64,000 bases of DNA, from NCBI GenBank assembly GCA_028712075.1, contig JAQTQX010000013.1, positions 1 through 64,000 on the forward strand, read 5' to 3'. The position numbers and the translations under genes are program-made. The first letter of the stretch is position 1. Every line of letters begins with the position of its first letter. Of the stretch, positions 53,107 to 61,588 are shown one piece after another. Source of the stretch: Desulfuromonadaceae bacterium (GTDB taxonomy: Bacteria; Desulfobacterota; Desulfuromonadia; Geobacterales; Pseudopelobacteraceae). The notes under the pieces were generated by a model. It searched no databases, was not told the DNA's origin, and saw only the letters and a program-made list of their open reading frames with translations.

Positions 53107-53868
53107 TTAATTTCTGACAAGGCTCTTGCCTGGGCCTGTTAAGATGTAATCAACAAGTTTTTTGATTTTTGCCGGAGGTGCTCCCTTTGTTATCAAGGTG
53201 ACAGAACGGAATACTTCAGGCGTTTCCAGCTGTTTGACTCCGTCACTGAGAATCGCAGAGGTGCCGAAGGTGATAGCTTCCGGATTCACTTCTACGGCGC
53301 CGCGCAGCTCATCCATGTGGCCAAGCTCAAGAACTTCCTTTGCAAACGGTTCATTGCCGAGAATAGCTTTTTTGAATGTTCCCTTTGTTGCCGGATTCAA
53401 CGTGGACATGACCAGTATGATCGGAGAATCGTTGCCGCCTACTTCCTTCCAGTTGGTTATTTTACCGGTGAAAATGTCTTTCAGTTGTTCCTTGCTTAGC
53501 TTTGATACCGGATTGTCCTTGTTGACGATAGTGCGAACCATTCCTTTCCCAATCACTACATGTTGAAAGGATTCAACGCCACGAACCTCGAAACCTTCTT
53601 TATTTACTATATCGAGGACATTATCAAAGCTGGTCCCGACAACTGCAGTCTCCGAAAGGTCTTTGTAGAGTTGCTTGAAGGCAAGAGATGCGCTGCCGAA
53701 CAAGATAGTCAGCTTGATGCCGGTATCCTTTTCAAATGCATCCTTGACCGGCTTTAACACGCTGTCAAGGGGTCCGCTGCCTGTGCTGATGATGATTTCC
53801 TCTGCCTGAACGGATGAAATGGTGAAAATACAGATACAGGCGAGCAGGGACACTATTTTTTTCAGCAT
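53107..53868 (-). CDS. PstS-like periplasmic substrate-binding protein
   Basis: 253 residues from ATG 53868 (GGAGGT 5 nt upstream). The longer frame to 54075 is rejected because it has no such site and runs into the next gene. Signal peptide (about 1-22, ending SSVQA), then a type 2 periplasmic-binding fold: ISTGSGPLDSVLKPVKDAF, FGSASLAFKQLYKDL, VNKDNPVSKLSKEQLKDIFTG and ITNWKEVGG, the PstS-like hallmarks. There are no pstC/A/B genes in the cluster, so it may sense phosphate or another ligand and pass this to the large sensor protein encoded next. Placement is between a REC-GGDEF gene and the sensor gene. Confidence 0.82.
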   Translation of the reverse strand: MLKKIVSLLACICIFTISSVQAEEIIISTGSGPLDSVLKPVKDAFEKDTGIKLTILFGSASLAFKQLYKDLSETAVVGTSFDNVLDIVNKEGFEVRGVESFQHVVIGKGMVRTIVNKDNPVSKLSKEQLKDIFTGKITNWKEVGGNDSPIILVMSTLNPATKGTFKKAILGNEPFAKEVLELGHMDELRGAVEVNPEAITFGTSAILSDGVKQLETPEVFRSVTLITKGAPPAKIKKLVDYILTGPGKSLVRN

Positions 53869-53929
53869 GATGGACCTCCAGTCGACGTGACTCAAAATGG
53901 TTGTAGCACTGTTCCCTACAATAAAAGCA

Positions 53930-54883
53930 TTACTCGACCACCACCCTGTTGCGCCCCTCATTTTTAGCACGGTACATAGCATCATCAGCCCTGCGAATAA
54001 ACGAGTTATCATCCTCGCCGTTTTGCAGTTGGGCAACGCCGAAACTGGCGGAAAGCCCATGCATGGCGGAAGCATTTTCTATGCAGGAAAGACGGATTCT
54101 TTCTGCAAGGGCTGCTGCTGCCTCACTTGTCGTGTGGGGCAAAATTATGATGAACTCCTCGCCACCCCAACGGGCGGCAACATCCTCTGCTCGTATGATA
54201 TCACGTAGCAGGTCGGCAAATTTTATCAAGACAGTGTCGCCCTCAAAGTGACCAAACGTGTCATTTACGCTTTTAAAGTGGTCAAGATCAATCATGATCA
54301 GGGAGAGTGGATAGCCGTGCCGCCGCGATGCGCTCAGGGCTGCCGGCAGAGTTTCATTGAAATGACGTCGGTTTGACAATTTCGTCAGCTCATCGGTTGC
54401 CGCCAGCCGGGAAATGGTTTCGCCGGCCTCCTTGAGTTCCAACGTACGCTCTTCGACAATTTGTTCCAGGTTGTTGTAAAACTTTTCAATCAACTTTCTT
54501 TGCTGGTACAGTTCTCTGAAGACGCGAACCTTGCTGCGCAGTATGACCGGTTCAAACGGTTTGATCAGATAATCAACCGCACCGGTCTCGTATACTTCGA
54601 TTTGGTCGAGCAGATCATTCATACCGGCAGTGACAAAAATTATAGGGAAGTGGCTTGTTTTCGGGTTTGATCGGATGAGTCGAGCCACTTCAAAGCCGTT
54701 CATACCGGGCATTTGGACATCGAGAAGGATCAGCGCAAAGTCATATTTGAGTGACAGGCGCAGCGCGTCATTTCCCGATTTTGCGGTAATAATTTCAAGT
54801 CCCATATCTGAAATGACAGCTTTGAGGGCAAGGAGGTTTTGCGGGAGATCGTCTACAATAAGTACCGGGATTGTGTCGGACAT
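53930..54883 (-). CDS. Response regulator diguanylate cyclase (REC-GGDEF)
   Basis: 317 residues: receiver domain (about 5-120; D11/D12, phospho-acceptor Asp55 in LILLDVQMPG, Lys in YLIKPFEP), a coiled linker (about 130-155) and a GGDEF domain (about 160-315) with active site RWGGEEF and an I-site RAED five residues upstream. The order is that of PleD/WspR-type enzymes, which make cyclic di-GMP after phosphorylation. It is the first gene of the minus-strand cluster with PstS-like, sensor, CheR and CheB genes. No histidine kinase is in the cluster. Confidence 0.92.
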   Translation of the reverse strand: MSDTIPVLIVDDLPQNLLALKAVISDMGLEIITAKSGNDALRLSLKYDFALILLDVQMPGMNGFEVARLIRSNPKTSHFPIIFVTAGMNDLLDQIEVYETGAVDYLIKPFEPVILRSKVRVFRELYQQRKLIEKFYNNLEQIVEERTLELKEAGETISRLAATDELTKLSNRRHFNETLPAALSASRRHGYPLSLIMIDLDHFKSVNDTFGHFEGDTVLIKFADLLRDIIRAEDVAARWGGEEFIIILPHTTSEAAAALAERIRLSCIENASAMHGLSASFGVAQLQNGEDDNSFIRRADDAMYRAKNEGRNRVVVE

Positions 54884-55039
54884 AAATCACCAAGTATTCA
54901 TTCTCAATCGGCAAGTATGTGAATAGTGTCTCACATCAGCCTACCAGAAAAACAGGCGGGTGCAACCAGCATTACAACAAAAAAACGGTGTCAGGCGGAA
55001 TTGGCTGCGGAATAACAGCAAAAGGGTACCCGCAAGAGA

Positions 55040-55588
55040 TCATGGAAACAGATCGGCATCCTTGAAGGGTGTTCCGCTCCGGTCTTTTGCCGATACTATC
55101 GGTTCCGAAGCAGTCAGCGGCCAGTTGATGGACAGGTCAGGATCGTCCCAGGCGATGCAGCGTTCATGCTCCGGTGCATAGTACTCCGTTGTGAGATACA
55201 GGAATTCTGCAACGTCAGACGTAACCAGGAAGCCGTGGGCGAAGCCGGGCGGTACCCACATTTGGTGCTTGTTTTCAGCCGAAAGCAGTGTGCCGAACCA
55301 GTGACCGAAGCACGGCGAACTACGACGGATATCAACAGCGACATCATAGACTTCCCCTACCACAACCCGCACAAGTTTACCCTGTGGTTGCTGAATCTGG
55401 TAGTGCAATCCCCTGAGGACGCCAGCGGTTGAACGGGAGTGATTATGCTGAACAAAGTGGAGCTCTATCCCGGTCAGTTCGCGAAAAGCACGTCCATTGA
55501 AGCTCTCAAAAAAGAAGCCACGATTATCGCCAAAAACTTTAGGTTCCAGAATCAGGACATCAGGGATGGTGGAAGAGATAATTTGCAT
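55040..55588 (-). CDS. rfbC: dTDP-4-dehydrorhamnose 3,5-epimerase
   Basis: 182 residues from ATG 55588 (GGAG 7 nt upstream; ATG 55594 is too close to it). RmlC motifs are clear: FGDNRGFFFESF, VQHNHSRSTAGVLRGLHYQ with the catalytic His, GKLVRVVVGEVYDVAVDIR and PPGFAHGFLV. It makes dTDP-4-keto-L-rhamnose for surface polysaccharide. The other rml genes are not adjacent. It follows the FadR-type regulator gene on the same strand, with a weak hairpin between them (55612-55633). Confidence 0.92.
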   Translation of the reverse strand: MQIISSTIPDVLILEPKVFGDNRGFFFESFNGRAFRELTGIELHFVQHNHSRSTAGVLRGLHYQIQQPQGKLVRVVVGEVYDVAVDIRRSSPCFGHWFGTLLSAENKHQMWVPPGFAHGFLVTSDVAEFLYLTTEYYAPEHERCIAWDDPDLSINWPLTASEPIVSAKDRSGTPFKDADLFP

Positions 55589-55651
55589 GTACATACTCCA
55601 TATAATAATGCTCCCTCCTTGACATGAAGGGGGCTTGGGAGTGGTGCAGGT

Positions 55652-56368
55652 TTATTGATTTTGTGCAACATAGGCGCTGCTGCGCCCTTGGGCAAAAGTC
55701 AGGTGGAGAATCATCGCATCACGCGCGGCCTGGGCATCTTTGGCTTTTATTGCCTGAACCACTTTGTTGTGATGCTCGAACAGAAGCTGGTGGTCTTCAT
55801 GGGTCAGATAAACTGCCCGCCAGACTGTCTGCTGGAACTCTTTCATGGCATCGAAAAGGCTCTGCATAAGGTGCAGCCAGACAATGTTATGTGTGGCACG
55901 GGCTATAACAATGTGCAGGTTGGCGTCAAGATCTTCCGATGGCTGCTTCAAATCAAGATTCTGCTTCATTCCGGTAATAATTTCATCCATGCGACGAATA
56001 TCATCCGGAAGGGCGCGCTCGGCGGCATAGAAAGCGGTCCAGGACTCCATGCATTTTCGAACTTCAATTACATCAAGCGCCCGATCCTTCTGGACACGAA
56101 TCAGTTCACTCAGGGGGTTAGCGGAGGATGATTCTACCAGAGACTTTACGACTGTCCCGCCACCCTGATAGGACATGACGAGTCCTGATGAAGCGAGGAC
56201 GTTTAGCGCTTCACGCACAGAAGGACGTGATACGCCGAACATTTCGGCCAGTTCACGTTCCGGAGGGAGTTTGTCCCCCGGAGCAAATTCACCGGCCAGA
56301 ATAGAGGCGCGAATTTGTTCAGCAATCTGGGTCGAAACTTTTTTGGGCTTTATCGGTTGAAAATTCAT
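55652..56368 (-). CDS. FadR-family (GntR/FCD) transcriptional regulator
   Basis: 238 residues from ATG 56368 (GGAA 6 nt upstream). N-terminal GntR winged helix (about 5-70; ILAGEFAPGDKLPPERELAEMFGVSRPSVREAL) and an FCD ligand domain (about 90-225) with Asp/His residues in DANLHIVIARATH and the closing ARDAMILHL helix. The family includes LldR, PdhR and GlcC, which respond to lactate, pyruvate or glycolate. It lies behind the GlcD/GlcF genes on the same strand, so it probably controls them through the palindrome at 59293-59307. The ligand is inferred from context only. Confidence 0.9.
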   Translation of the reverse strand: MNFQPIKPKKVSTQIAEQIRASILAGEFAPGDKLPPERELAEMFGVSRPSVREALNVLASSGLVMSYQGGGTVVKSLVESSSANPLSELIRVQKDRALDVIEVRKCMESWTAFYAAERALPDDIRRMDEIITGMKQNLDLKQPSEDLDANLHIVIARATHNIVWLHLMQSLFDAMKEFQQTVWRAVYLTHEDHQLLFEHHNKVVQAIKAKDAQAARDAMILHLTFAQGRSSAYVAQNQ

Positions 56369-56451
56369 TGCAGGTTCCAATCAAAGAGCGGTGTCATAAC
56401 AGCACACCTCAGTATTAGCGCATTTTTTCCCGTTCTGCAACCGGCGCGACA

Positions 56452-57690
56452 TTATTGAGACATGCTGAGCGTCAACAGTTCTGTCAAATGCATCAGTGTT
56501 ACCTCCGGTAACTGATTGGCTAGCCCCTTCTTTAATTGCAGCAGGCAGCCAGGATTGCTCGTTACCAGAATCTCGGCACCGCTGGCGCGTACCGTGTCAA
56601 GTTTACGCTGCAGAATCCGGTCTGACATCTCCGGCTTGCAAATATTGTAGGTTCCGGCACTGCCGCAGCAGGCATCGGCGGATTCCAGTTCCCGGTATTG
56701 GAGACCCGGGACCAGTGTGAGCAGGTTGCGTGGTTCTTTGCGAATACCCTGGCAATGGGCGATGTGGCAGGGGTCGTGATAGGTAACCTTCCGGTTCAGC
56801 GGCTTTAATACGGCCCGCAATTCATCACTGTGCAGCGCAAGTACCTGTGAAATATCACGAACCTTGGCGCTGAAAGCGGCGGCTGATTCGTCCGTGCTAT
56901 GATGCGCGTAATTTTTGAGTTCCGCTCCGCAACCACCGCAATCGGTGACAATGAAATCCAGTTGATAACCGGCAAAAATATCGATATTGGTTCGCGATGC
57001 CTCATTCAATCCTTCCAAATCGCCTCCCAGCATGTTGGGTGCGCCGCAGCAGACCTGGTTCCGAGGTGTAATGACCCTGTAGCCGAGCTTCGAGAGCAGT
57101 TTGATCGTGGCACGACTGGCATCACTGAAAATAAGACTCATGACGCAGCCGAGAAAGAAGCCGACCGTACCGCGCTCGGCACCGACTGCTGACGTTACTT
57201 CCTCTATTTCCTGGCGGAGCGGTTTGGCGGGGAGGGGAGGGAGCAGACCTTCCATCCGCCCCAGCGGTTTTGGGAATATTTTGAGGATACCCAGTGTTCT
57301 GACCAGTTTCTGCAGGCCGCTGTTTTGATACAGCCGCATTGGCGTCATGGACGTTTCAAGGCGGTCGGGGTGCGGTACCAGTTTGCGCAGGATCAGATTT
57401 TCCATAAAACCGAGACCCGATTCCGATTTCCGTTCGCAGGTGAATTCGGCTACCAATTCTCCGGCATTGACCCCGCAGGGACAGGCCGAAGCGCAGGCCT
57501 GGCAATCCAGACAGAGTGAAAGATATTCCAGCATTCGTTCCGACTGGTCCAGTTCACCTTCATGGACTTTTTTGACCAGAGCAACCCTGCCTCGGGGGGA
57601 GGCGGTTTCAAAAAATGTTTCCTTATAGGTCGGACAGACAGGAAGACACATTCCACAACGCATGCAATTAATAAGTTTGACGTAGTCCAT
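56452..57690 (-). CDS. glcF: GlcF-like iron-sulfur subunit of a 2-hydroxyacid dehydrogenase
   Basis: 412 residues: two ferredoxin-type 4Fe-4S motifs near the N-terminus (CMRCGMCLPVCP and CLDCQACASACP) and CCG-type motifs further on (CCGAPNMLGG, DCGGCGAELKNY and CCGSAGTYN). This is the heterodisulfide-reductase-like subunit that takes electrons from the flavoprotein GlcD and passes them to the quinone pool. It shares a base with the end of the GlcD gene. D-lactate or glycolate are both possible substrates. Confidence 0.88.
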   Translation of the reverse strand: MDYVKLINCMRCGMCLPVCPTYKETFFETASPRGRVALVKKVHEGELDQSERMLEYLSLCLDCQACASACPCGVNAGELVAEFTCERKSESGLGFMENLILRKLVPHPDRLETSMTPMRLYQNSGLQKLVRTLGILKIFPKPLGRMEGLLPPLPAKPLRQEIEEVTSAVGAERGTVGFFLGCVMSLIFSDASRATIKLLSKLGYRVITPRNQVCCGAPNMLGGDLEGLNEASRTNIDIFAGYQLDFIVTDCGGCGAELKNYAHHSTDESAAAFSAKVRDISQVLALHSDELRAVLKPLNRKVTYHDPCHIAHCQGIRKEPRNLLTLVPGLQYRELESADACCGSAGTYNICKPEMSDRILQRKLDTVRASGAEILVTSNPGCLLQLKKGLANQLPEVTLMHLTELLTLSMSQ

Positions 57691-59063
57691 TAGAATATCT
57701 TCCCCGGATTCAGTATTCCTTTCGGATCGAAGGCATTCTTGATACCCCGCATGACCCGGATGCCGGATTCACCTACCAGGCGCGGCAGGTATTTCTTTTT
57801 AGCAAGCCCCACGCCATGTTCGCCGGTGATTGTGCCGCCCATGGCAATGGCGGCTTCAAAGATTTCGCCAAAAGCGGCGTGAGCACGCATAATTTCATCC
57901 TTATCCCGCTCGTCAGCCAGGCAGGTTGGATGAAGATTGCCATCTCCGGCGTGGCCGAAGGTGCCGATGATGACGTTGTATTTTTTGGCCGAATCCTGAA
58001 TGACCTTCAGCATTGCTGCGATACAGCTGCGCGGGACGGTTGCATCTTCCAGGATGGTGGTTGGTTTGAGACGGGCCAGAGCTGAAAGCGCCGTACGACG
58101 CGCTTCTGTCAACTTGAGTGCTTCTGCAGCGTTCTGTGCGGTCTGGAAAAATGAACAGCGGGTTTTTTTGCAAATGTTCGCCACCGCAGCGGCCTCTTCG
58201 GCAATTACCACCGGGTGGCCGTCAACCTCGATCAGCAATACGGCGTCCACATCCAGCGGCAGACCGACACGGGCATAATTTTCGACGCATTTGATGGTTA
58301 CTTTGTCGAGGAATTCGAGGGTAGCCGGAATCACCTTGGCGGCGATAATGGCTGAAACAGCCAGAGCGGCATCCTGAAGAACCGGAAAGTGGGCCAGCAT
58401 GGTGATCTTGCCTTGCGGCTTTGGAATCAGTTTGACGGTGATGGCGGAAAAAATCCCCAAGGTTCCTTCGGATGAGACGAGCAGCGGATTAAGACTGTAG
58501 CCGGCGACATCCTTGACTACCTTGCCGCCGGTGCGGAGCAGATCGCCGTCCGCCAGTAGTGTTTCCAGACCCATGACGTAATCGGCGGTGACGCCATACT
58601 TGAGCCCGCGCAGTCCGCCCGAATTCTCGGCGACATTTCCTCCCATCGTGGAGATGTTCATGCTCCCCGGATCGGGTGGATAAAACAGGCCTCGTGACTC
58701 GACTTCACGGTGCAGGGTGCTGGTGATAACCCCCGGTTCCACCGTTGCGGTAAGGTTTTCCTCATCTACCTCTATTATACGATTCAGACGGCTGGTCTGG
58801 AGTATCACACCGGAGTTGGTTGAAAGTGAACCACCTGACAGGTTGGTTCCGGAACCTCGCGGCGTGACACTGATTCCTGAGCCATGACAGAGATTCAAGA
58901 TGCTTGCCATCTCGTCTCTGCTTCCCGGCAGCAGGACAACTCCCGGCTGACTCTCCTGTTCCGGTGTCGAGTCATAGCCGTATACGGCCAGTGACTCCCG
59001 GTCGGTCAGGGTGTACTGCTCGCCGACGATACATTTCAGGTCGTTGATAAATGATGGTTGCAT
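57690..59063 (-). CDS. glcD: GlcD-like FAD-linked 2-hydroxyacid dehydrogenase
   Basis: 457 residues: N-terminal FAD-binding PCMH-type domain (about 35-215; SVTPRGSGTNLSGG and PPDPGSMNISTMGGNVAENSGG) and the FAD-linked oxidase C-terminal domain (about 225-455; GTFGHAGDGNLHPT and GGTITGEHGVGLAKK, the metal and substrate-binding His/Glu region). It oxidises glycolate or D-lactate. With the next Fe-S gene and the FadR-family regulator it forms a likely lactate/glycolate use unit. The 566-base gap upstream holds its control region. Confidence 0.9.
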   Translation of the reverse strand: MQPSFINDLKCIVGEQYTLTDRESLAVYGYDSTPEQESQPGVVLLPGSRDEMASILNLCHGSGISVTPRGSGTNLSGGSLSTNSGVILQTSRLNRIIEVDEENLTATVEPGVITSTLHREVESRGLFYPPDPGSMNISTMGGNVAENSGGLRGLKYGVTADYVMGLETLLADGDLLRTGGKVVKDVAGYSLNPLLVSSEGTLGIFSAITVKLIPKPQGKITMLAHFPVLQDAALAVSAIIAAKVIPATLEFLDKVTIKCVENYARVGLPLDVDAVLLIEVDGHPVVIAEEAAAVANICKKTRCSFFQTAQNAAEALKLTEARRTALSALARLKPTTILEDATVPRSCIAAMLKVIQDSAKKYNVIIGTFGHAGDGNLHPTCLADERDKDEIMRAHAAFGEIFEAAIAMGGTITGEHGVGLAKKKYLPRLVGESGIRVMRGIKNAFDPKGILNPGKIF

Positions 59064-59168
59064 GAGGAATATCCTTTGTCGTTATTGAGTAATTAAAGAA
59101 GATCATACACTTTTTGATTCAAGTCTGTGTCAAATCATACTATTTGAGAATGATACTTCAACAATCTT

Positions 59169-59247
59169 GTCCAGCCTGCACGCAGGGGACTAAAACCAGG
59201 ACCGGCCAGCGTAGTGTCAGATATGGCCACATGCGTGCCAAATCCGG
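59169..59247. ncRNA. GC-rich structured island, possible small RNA or leader
   Basis: Three stem-loops in 79 nt: GTCC-AG-CCTG / CAGG-GGAC at 59169-59190, GGCCA/TGGCC at 59204-59228, and GCC/GGC at 59236-59247. In addition GCACGCA (59178-59184) is fully complementary to TGCGTGC (59232-59238), an alternative long-range pairing that would exclude the first hairpin. The mutually exclusive pairings and the contrast with the AT-rich flanks suggest a structured RNA; strand and function are unknown. Confidence 0.35.
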
Positions 59248-59292
59248 CAACTGCGAATGCGAGAAACACTATAACAAAAAACAGTTATATCT

Positions 59293-59307
59293 ATTGGTAA
59301 TACCAAT
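59293..59307. promoter_or_regulatory. FadR/LldR-type operator
   Basis: A perfect palindrome, ATTGGT-AAT-ACCAAT. It matches the TNGTNNNACNA consensus of FadR-subfamily GntR regulators and is close to the known PdhR/LldR sites. It lies 230 bp upstream of glcD, whose gene group ends with a FadR-family regulator (55652-56368). Confidence 0.7.
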
Positions 59308-59629
59308 TACTGCAATAGGGCCATATTTGTCAATGCTTTCTTGTATATGTAAAACTATCTGTTTTTCATATTAATTATTCGCATTATTTATTTGTTATTT
59401 GGTTATACTAGTTATTTCTGTCGTAAATTTAGACAAAAACATCAGATTTTGGGGTACGAATTTTGCGGATATACCAAACATCTTTATGGTTCCGAAAATT
59501 TGTGTTTTAGGTGGAAATTTGATGCAGGATAGCAATTGACGTATTCGGGAGGTATTGTTGTGTACATTGCGTGGCCACAATAGCACACGGAAGCGGTTAT
59601 AGCTCAGACAAGAAGGAGAGTGAAGCAGG

Positions 59630-60160
59630 CTATGTTCTTACTAAATCACGCAGGATGCCAGACTTGCGATCATGCACAAGCAGAGAATTCAGGAGAAACC
59701 CGGTGATGAAACCGGTCGGTAAGCCAGCTATCAGAAGTACCGGCAGATAGTAGATGATGGCACCGCTTTGCAGCAGAAGACAGGCAGCCAGAAGTTGTCC
59801 GAGGTTGTGGCCGACAGCGCCGGCCAGGCTGACGCCGATCATACTGAAACAGTTGGTGTACTTTAACAGCAGAGCCATAACCAAAGTGCAGCAGGCCGCT
59901 CCGCTTAAACCAAGCATGAACCCGGGTGACAAAAACATGCCACTGATCAGCGATCCGAGCACCACCCTCATCAATGCCACGGTCAATCCGTCCCGGAAAC
60001 CGTACAGATAGATCGCCAAAAGGGTGATGATATTGGCCAGCCCCAGTTTTGCTCCGGGGATCGGCAATGGAAGCGGCAACATTCCTTCCACCACATGCAG
60101 GGCGGTTGCCATTGCAACCAGCAGGGCCAGAAAGACCAGTCGGCGCGTTCTGTCCCTCAT
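59630..60160 (-). CDS. Gx transporter family membrane protein
   Basis: 176 residues with about five TM helices and the Hpre_diP_synt_I/Gx transporter pattern: RRLVFLALLVAMATALHVVEGMLPLPLPIPGAKLGLANI near the N-terminus, GAVGHNLGQLLAA and LIAGLPTGFITGFLL later. Its function is not established; homologues lie beside NusG-domain-II and ApbE/FMN-binding genes in other bacteria. It overlaps the NusG-II gene by one base and is the last gene of the rnf unit. Confidence 0.8.
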   Translation of the reverse strand: MRDRTRRLVFLALLVAMATALHVVEGMLPLPLPIPGAKLGLANIITLLAIYLYGFRDGLTVALMRVVLGSLISGMFLSPGFMLGLSGAACCTLVMALLLKYTNCFSMIGVSLAGAVGHNLGQLLAACLLLQSGAIIYYLPVLLIAGLPTGFITGFLLNSLLVHDRKSGILRDLVRT

Positions 60161-60540
60161 CAGCGGGTAACGGCATCCACGGGAGCCGCTCCTTCAATCC
60201 GGATCAGAATTTCTCCGGGCATACAGACGATGGTTTGACCGGGACGTCCAATCCAGCCTTCTTTAACACAAACCTGTCCCGTGCAGGGAGCCCCCATCAT
60301 CCGGATGCGCGTTCCGTCAACTTCCACTGTAGCAGGCCCAACGCGCCCCTGGATCACCAGGGAAGAGTTGACACCTTCAGTCAGATAGATCTTGCGGACA
60401 AGTTTTCCCTGGGCGGTAATTACAGCCTGAACCGGTTCTGCCTTTGCCGGGAAAATTGAGAAACGGCCGTAGAGAACCGCCACAGAAAGGAGGGAGATGA
60501 GCAGAAGCCCGGCCAGCAGGATTTTATCGGCCCTGGTCAT
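60160..60540 (-). CDS. NusG domain II-containing membrane-anchored protein
   Basis: About 126 residues from ATG 60540 (AGGTGA 11 nt upstream; GTG 60555 is an alternative). One N-terminal TM (about 8-25) and a NusG domain II-like beta domain (about 45-115) with PCTGQVCVKEGWIGRPGQ and IVCMPGEILIRIEG, in which the Cys residues may form a disulfide or metal site. It overlaps apbE by 17 nt. The protein is a regular companion of the Gx transporter; role unknown. Confidence 0.8.
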   Translation of the reverse strand: MTRADKILLAGLLLISLLSVAVLYGRFSIFPAKAEPVQAVITAQGKLVRKIYLTEGVNSSLVIQGRVGPATVEVDGTRIRMMGAPCTGQVCVKEGWIGRPGQTIVCMPGEILIRIEGAAPVDAVTR

Positions 60541-61588
60541 AGAGATACGATTCACCTGCTTTTACTTCGATGCCGCTTAACAGTGGAGGTGTATGACGAA
60601 TGTGACCGTCGGCGGTGATCATAAAAAGTTCCACCCCGGCCATCTTGCGTGCCATTTCGAGTGCTTTGTCAGGTGATAGAATAAAAAAGACGGTAGAAAG
60701 AATGTCGGCCAGACCTGCATCCTGGGTAACAACTGTCACACTCATATTGCTTGTGGCCGGATAGCCGGTCCGCGGGTCCAGGATATGGTGGTAGCGTTTT
60801 CCGCCGGCTTCGAAATAGCGGTAATAATCGCCCGAAGTTACTGCAGAGGCATCCTGCAACGGCAGCACCGCCACAATGGCATCCGCCTTGCGGGGGTCCT
60901 TGATGCCTATTCTCCAGGGTGCATTGCGCAGATTGACGCCCAACACCCTGATGCTGCCTCCCGCATCCAGGAGGGCCTTCCGGATGCCATTTTTTTTGAG
61001 AGCCTGAATCGCCTTTTCCGTCGCATACCCTTTGGCCAACGCCCCCAGGTCCAGCTTCATACCGGCCCGGCGGAGAAAAACGGTATGCTGCTGCTCATCA
61101 ATCATCAGATCGTTGCTGTTGACCAGGGTGAGGGCGGAGCGAATCTGCTCCTGAGAAGGAACGTGGGGATTCTTGTCGCCAAAGCCCCACAGATCCATGA
61201 CCGGCCCGATGGTTACATCGAAGGCGCCGTCGCTCATCTGATTATATTTTTTTGCCAGCAGCAGCATCGCCATAATATCGGCATCAACCCGCACCGGTTT
61301 CTTACCGGCCTGTTCGTTGATGCGGCAGACATCACTGCTGCGATAGGTGGCCGTCCCAGGTTGCGGAAATCCGTCAGCCAGCTCGGCAATGCGGTGCATT
61401 TCAGCGTAGGCTGCAGCCACCGCTCTCTTGACAGTAGACGGATCTTTACCGTAGGCCTTGATACTCACCAGGGTATCCATCAGGAATTGGTCGCTGCTGT
61501 ATTCGTAAGAACGGCGGAAGTACTGTAGCGTTGCAAGCCCACCGATCAGCAGGATTGCAACAAACAGAAGGCCTGTTTTTCTGTTCAT
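60524..61588 (-). CDS. apbE: FAD:protein FMN transferase ApbE
   Basis: 354 residues from ATG 61588, which overlaps the rnfB stop as ATGA. Signal anchor (about 5-22), then the ApbE domain: MDTLVSIKAYG, DVTIGPVMDLWGFG, KLDLGALAKGYATEKAI, LLDAGGSIRVLG and HHILDPRTGYPA, with conserved Asp and Thr residues for magnesium and FAD. ApbE attaches FMN to threonine of RnfG and RnfD, which explains its place right after rnfB. Confidence 0.93.
   Translation of the reverse strand: MNRKTGLLFVAILLIGGLATLQYFRRSYEYSSDQFLMDTLVSIKAYGKDPSTVKRAVAAAYAEMHRIAELADGFPQPGTATYRSSDVCRINEQAGKKPVRVDADIMAMLLLAKKYNQMSDGAFDVTIGPVMDLWGFGDKNPHVPSQEQIRSALTLVNSNDLMIDEQQHTVFLRRAGMKLDLGALAKGYATEKAIQALKKNGIRKALLDAGGSIRVLGVNLRNAPWRIGIKDPRKADAIVAVLPLQDASAVTSGDYYRYFEAGGKRYHHILDPRTGYPATSNMSVTVVTQDAGLADILSTVFFILSPDKALEMARKMAGVELFMITADGHIRHTPPLLSGIEVKAGESYLYDQGR

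Larger units (their letters stand above)
59064..59629. other. 566-base intergenic region between glcD and the rnf-associated genes
   Basis: No gene is supported here; an 86-codon frame at 59114-59374 has no ribosome-binding site and a patchy composition. The region is AT-rich except for a GC-rich island (59169-59247). On the minus strand there is a possible glcD promoter: TTGACA (complement of 59128-59133) and TATGAT (complement of 59102-59107) with a long 20-nt spacer. A FadR-type palindrome lies at 59293-59307. The half nearer the Gx transporter gene holds nothing else I can name. Confidence 0.6.

Noticed and set aside
53869..54075. N-terminal extension of the PstS-like gene
   Set aside because: A signal peptide and a GGAGGT site mark ATG 53868 as the start; the extension would overlap the REC-GGDEF gene and lacks signal-peptide character.
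59114..59374. 86-codon frame in the glcD upstream gap
   Set aside because: TTG start without a ribosome-binding site, irregular composition, and it crosses the structured island and the operator.
59590..59625. tRNA-like start (TTATAGCTCAGA)
   Set aside because: It resembles a D-arm box, but no acceptor stem, anticodon arm or T-arm can be formed from the sequence that follows.
60785..61528. 247-codon + strand frame opposite apbE
   Set aside because: It is antisense to a well-defined ApbE and has no domain pattern of its own.
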